64,000 nucleotides of DNA from Lewinellaceae bacterium (GTDB lineage Bacteria; Bacteroidota; Bacteroidia; Chitinophagales; Saprospiraceae), in NCBI GenBank assembly GCA_020636215.1, contig JACJYG010000004.1, positions 868,001-932,000 on the forward strand, given 5' to 3'. Under the pieces are notes generated by a model that worked only from the letters and a program-made list of their open reading frames with translations, was not told the DNA's origin and searched no databases. Below, in pieces: positions 61,898-64,000 of this stretch (position 1 is its first letter; the number at the start of each line of letters is the position of its first letter). Both the position numbers and the translations under genes were made by a program.

Positions 61898-62427
61898 CAC
61901 TCCCCTTCCTCCGCTCCCCAATTCCGCAACAGTATTTCCGGGCTGGCCAGATACCACTGCTCTTTGTCTTTAGAATAGCCGAAAGAAGCGTGAGGCAAGA
62001 GACGGTTGAGCAGGCGGGCCACCACTTTCAGTCGTTTTGGGGGTAGGCCAACCGTAATCTCATCACCGTTGATGAGCTTGAAATATAGGGTACAACTACT
62101 GCCTACCTGCAGGCCAAAAGGCAGGCGTTGAGTAACAACTGAGTAGACCCAAACGATCTGCCCCGGTTGATGCCGCAACAGATGCATCAATTGGGAATCG
62201 TCTGCCCGGCGGTGCGCCAGGAAGGAAAATAAATACCGGATGCCCAGCACCGTTCCTGCCAGGCCAATAATGGTTAGCAGTATACTGAACTGAAAAAAAA
62301 GGTAACACATAGTTATACCTCCGGCAATGGAAGCGACTGCACACAGCAGCTTCAATTGCTGCTCGCGCCGGACCGCCCGGCGCAACAGAAACATAGCTGG
62401 ATGGCTGAATAATTTTTCCCGGCTCAA
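61897..62427 (-). CDS. Two-TM protein with PH-like C-terminal domain, unknown function
   Basis: 176 residues from a TTG; an ATG at 62394 is an alternative. Two adjacent membrane segments (residues 28-72), then a soluble beta-rich domain (VWVYSVVTQRLPFGLQVG, DEITVGLPPKRL) with a bPH2-like look. It overlaps the 39-residue gene, so both may be made together with the methyltransferase. No family assigned. Confidence 0.7.
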   Translation of the reverse strand: MSREKLFSHPAMFLLRRAVRREQQLKLLCAVASIAGGITMCYLFFQFSILLTIIGLAGTVLGIRYLFSFLAHRRADDSQLMHLLRHQPGQIVWVYSVVTQRLPFGLQVGSSCTLYFKLINGDEITVGLPPKRLKVVARLLNRLLPHASFGYSKDKEQWYLASPEILLRNWGAEEGE

Positions 62428-62463
62428 GCCAACACTTTTTGGTTTAAAATAAAAAACAATTTG

Positions 62464-62494
62464 TTGTCCACTTGTTCAAAAAATGTTATTTTTG
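62464..62494 (+). promoter_or_regulatory. Bacteroidota-type promoter before the topoisomerase gene
   Basis: TTG (62464-62466), 20-base spacer, TATTTTTG (62487-62494). The ATG follows 227 bases later, so the leader would be long; a nearer promoter was not seen. Confidence 0.5.
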
Positions 62495-62721
62495 TGTTGT
62501 TTGGCGAAAAACTGGCTTTTCCTGCTTTTCTTCGCCTTTGGAACAAAATTTACATGATTTTGCTGAAAGTTTTGAAAAATTATTTTCTTGTATTTCTTTG
62601 GAATTTTATTGGTTGATCGTTGCTGGTTTATAGCCTGGCTTTGCCGGGATAAGCGGAGATCACAGCACTCCTTCCCCGGCATTCAACCAACAACTGAAAA
62701 CAGACAACCACAATTACGCCC

Positions 62722-64000
<1,279 letters not shown>

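Overview
The window reads as a chromosomal segment of a gliding-type Bacteroidota, probably of the Saprospiria (Lewinella/Phaeodactylibacter-like). The lineage call is inference. It rests on type IX secretion C-terminal domains (type B at 9149-11074, type A at 24495-25850), carboxypeptidase-regulatory and TonB-plug modules, coaX beside an outer-membrane barrel gene, starts without Shine-Dalgarno sequences, and several TTG/TTTG-N20-TAnnTTTG promoters. No rRNA, tRNA, CRISPR array, transposase or phage gene was seen.

Layout. 226-16679: fused E1 alpha/beta 2-oxoacid dehydrogenase, lipoprotein dienelactone hydrolase, UvrD-type helicase with an Fe-S nuclease tail, secreted proteins, a Crp/Fnr regulator, dnaX and nadE. 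16985-22051: probable operon purH-coaX-barrel-TPR. 22456-25850: two consecutive von Willebrand A proteins. 25988-31233: tdk, an unknown gene, divergent class I aldolase and PPi-type phosphofructokinase, and a rhomboid protease. 31527-38127: methyltransferase, subtilisin-SPOR protein, ECF sigma factor, XRE regulator, thioredoxin-SPOR protein and transglutaminase. 38399-45539: arsenic region with sigZ-arsM on + and arsR-arsC-acr3 on -, separated by a lipoprotein gene and a broken metallopeptidase gene. 45651-50150: lipoprotein, gamma carbonic anhydrase, NhaC antiporter, PBP4-type carboxypeptidase. 50290-60693: glycosidase remnant, GH3-C/beta-lactamase fusion, then a cluster suggesting cell-wall dipeptide metabolism (creatininase-type amidohydrolase, two dipeptide-epimerase-like enzymes, penicillin-binding-type hydrolase, PLP acyltransferase-like enzyme, LD-carboxypeptidase). 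60765-64000: orphan 5mC methyltransferase with two small membrane proteins, and the 5' part of parE/gyrB.

Most notable observations. (1) sigZ and arsM share a bipartite promoter-like element, CTGCGTCCA-N14-CGTCT, in otherwise unlike upstream DNA, and SigZ ends in two Cys-Cys pairs; this suggests a self-regulating, possibly arsenic-sensing, sigma circuit. (2) dnaX has an A9 run just after the collar domain, with stops 2-4 codons later in both other frames, the arrangement known to make gamma as well as tau. (3) The intergenic regions carry several repeat families: a TTTTTTACCCGGCTGA element, GGTTTCTGG arrays, 8-bp and 9-bp minisatellites. One 82-bp identical segment places the 3' end of acr3 downstream of arsM. 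(4) A 39-residue membrane protein gene lies between a two-TM protein gene and the methyltransferase gene. (5) A metallopeptidase lipoprotein gene is broken by four single-base indels and preceded by a (TG)7 tract.
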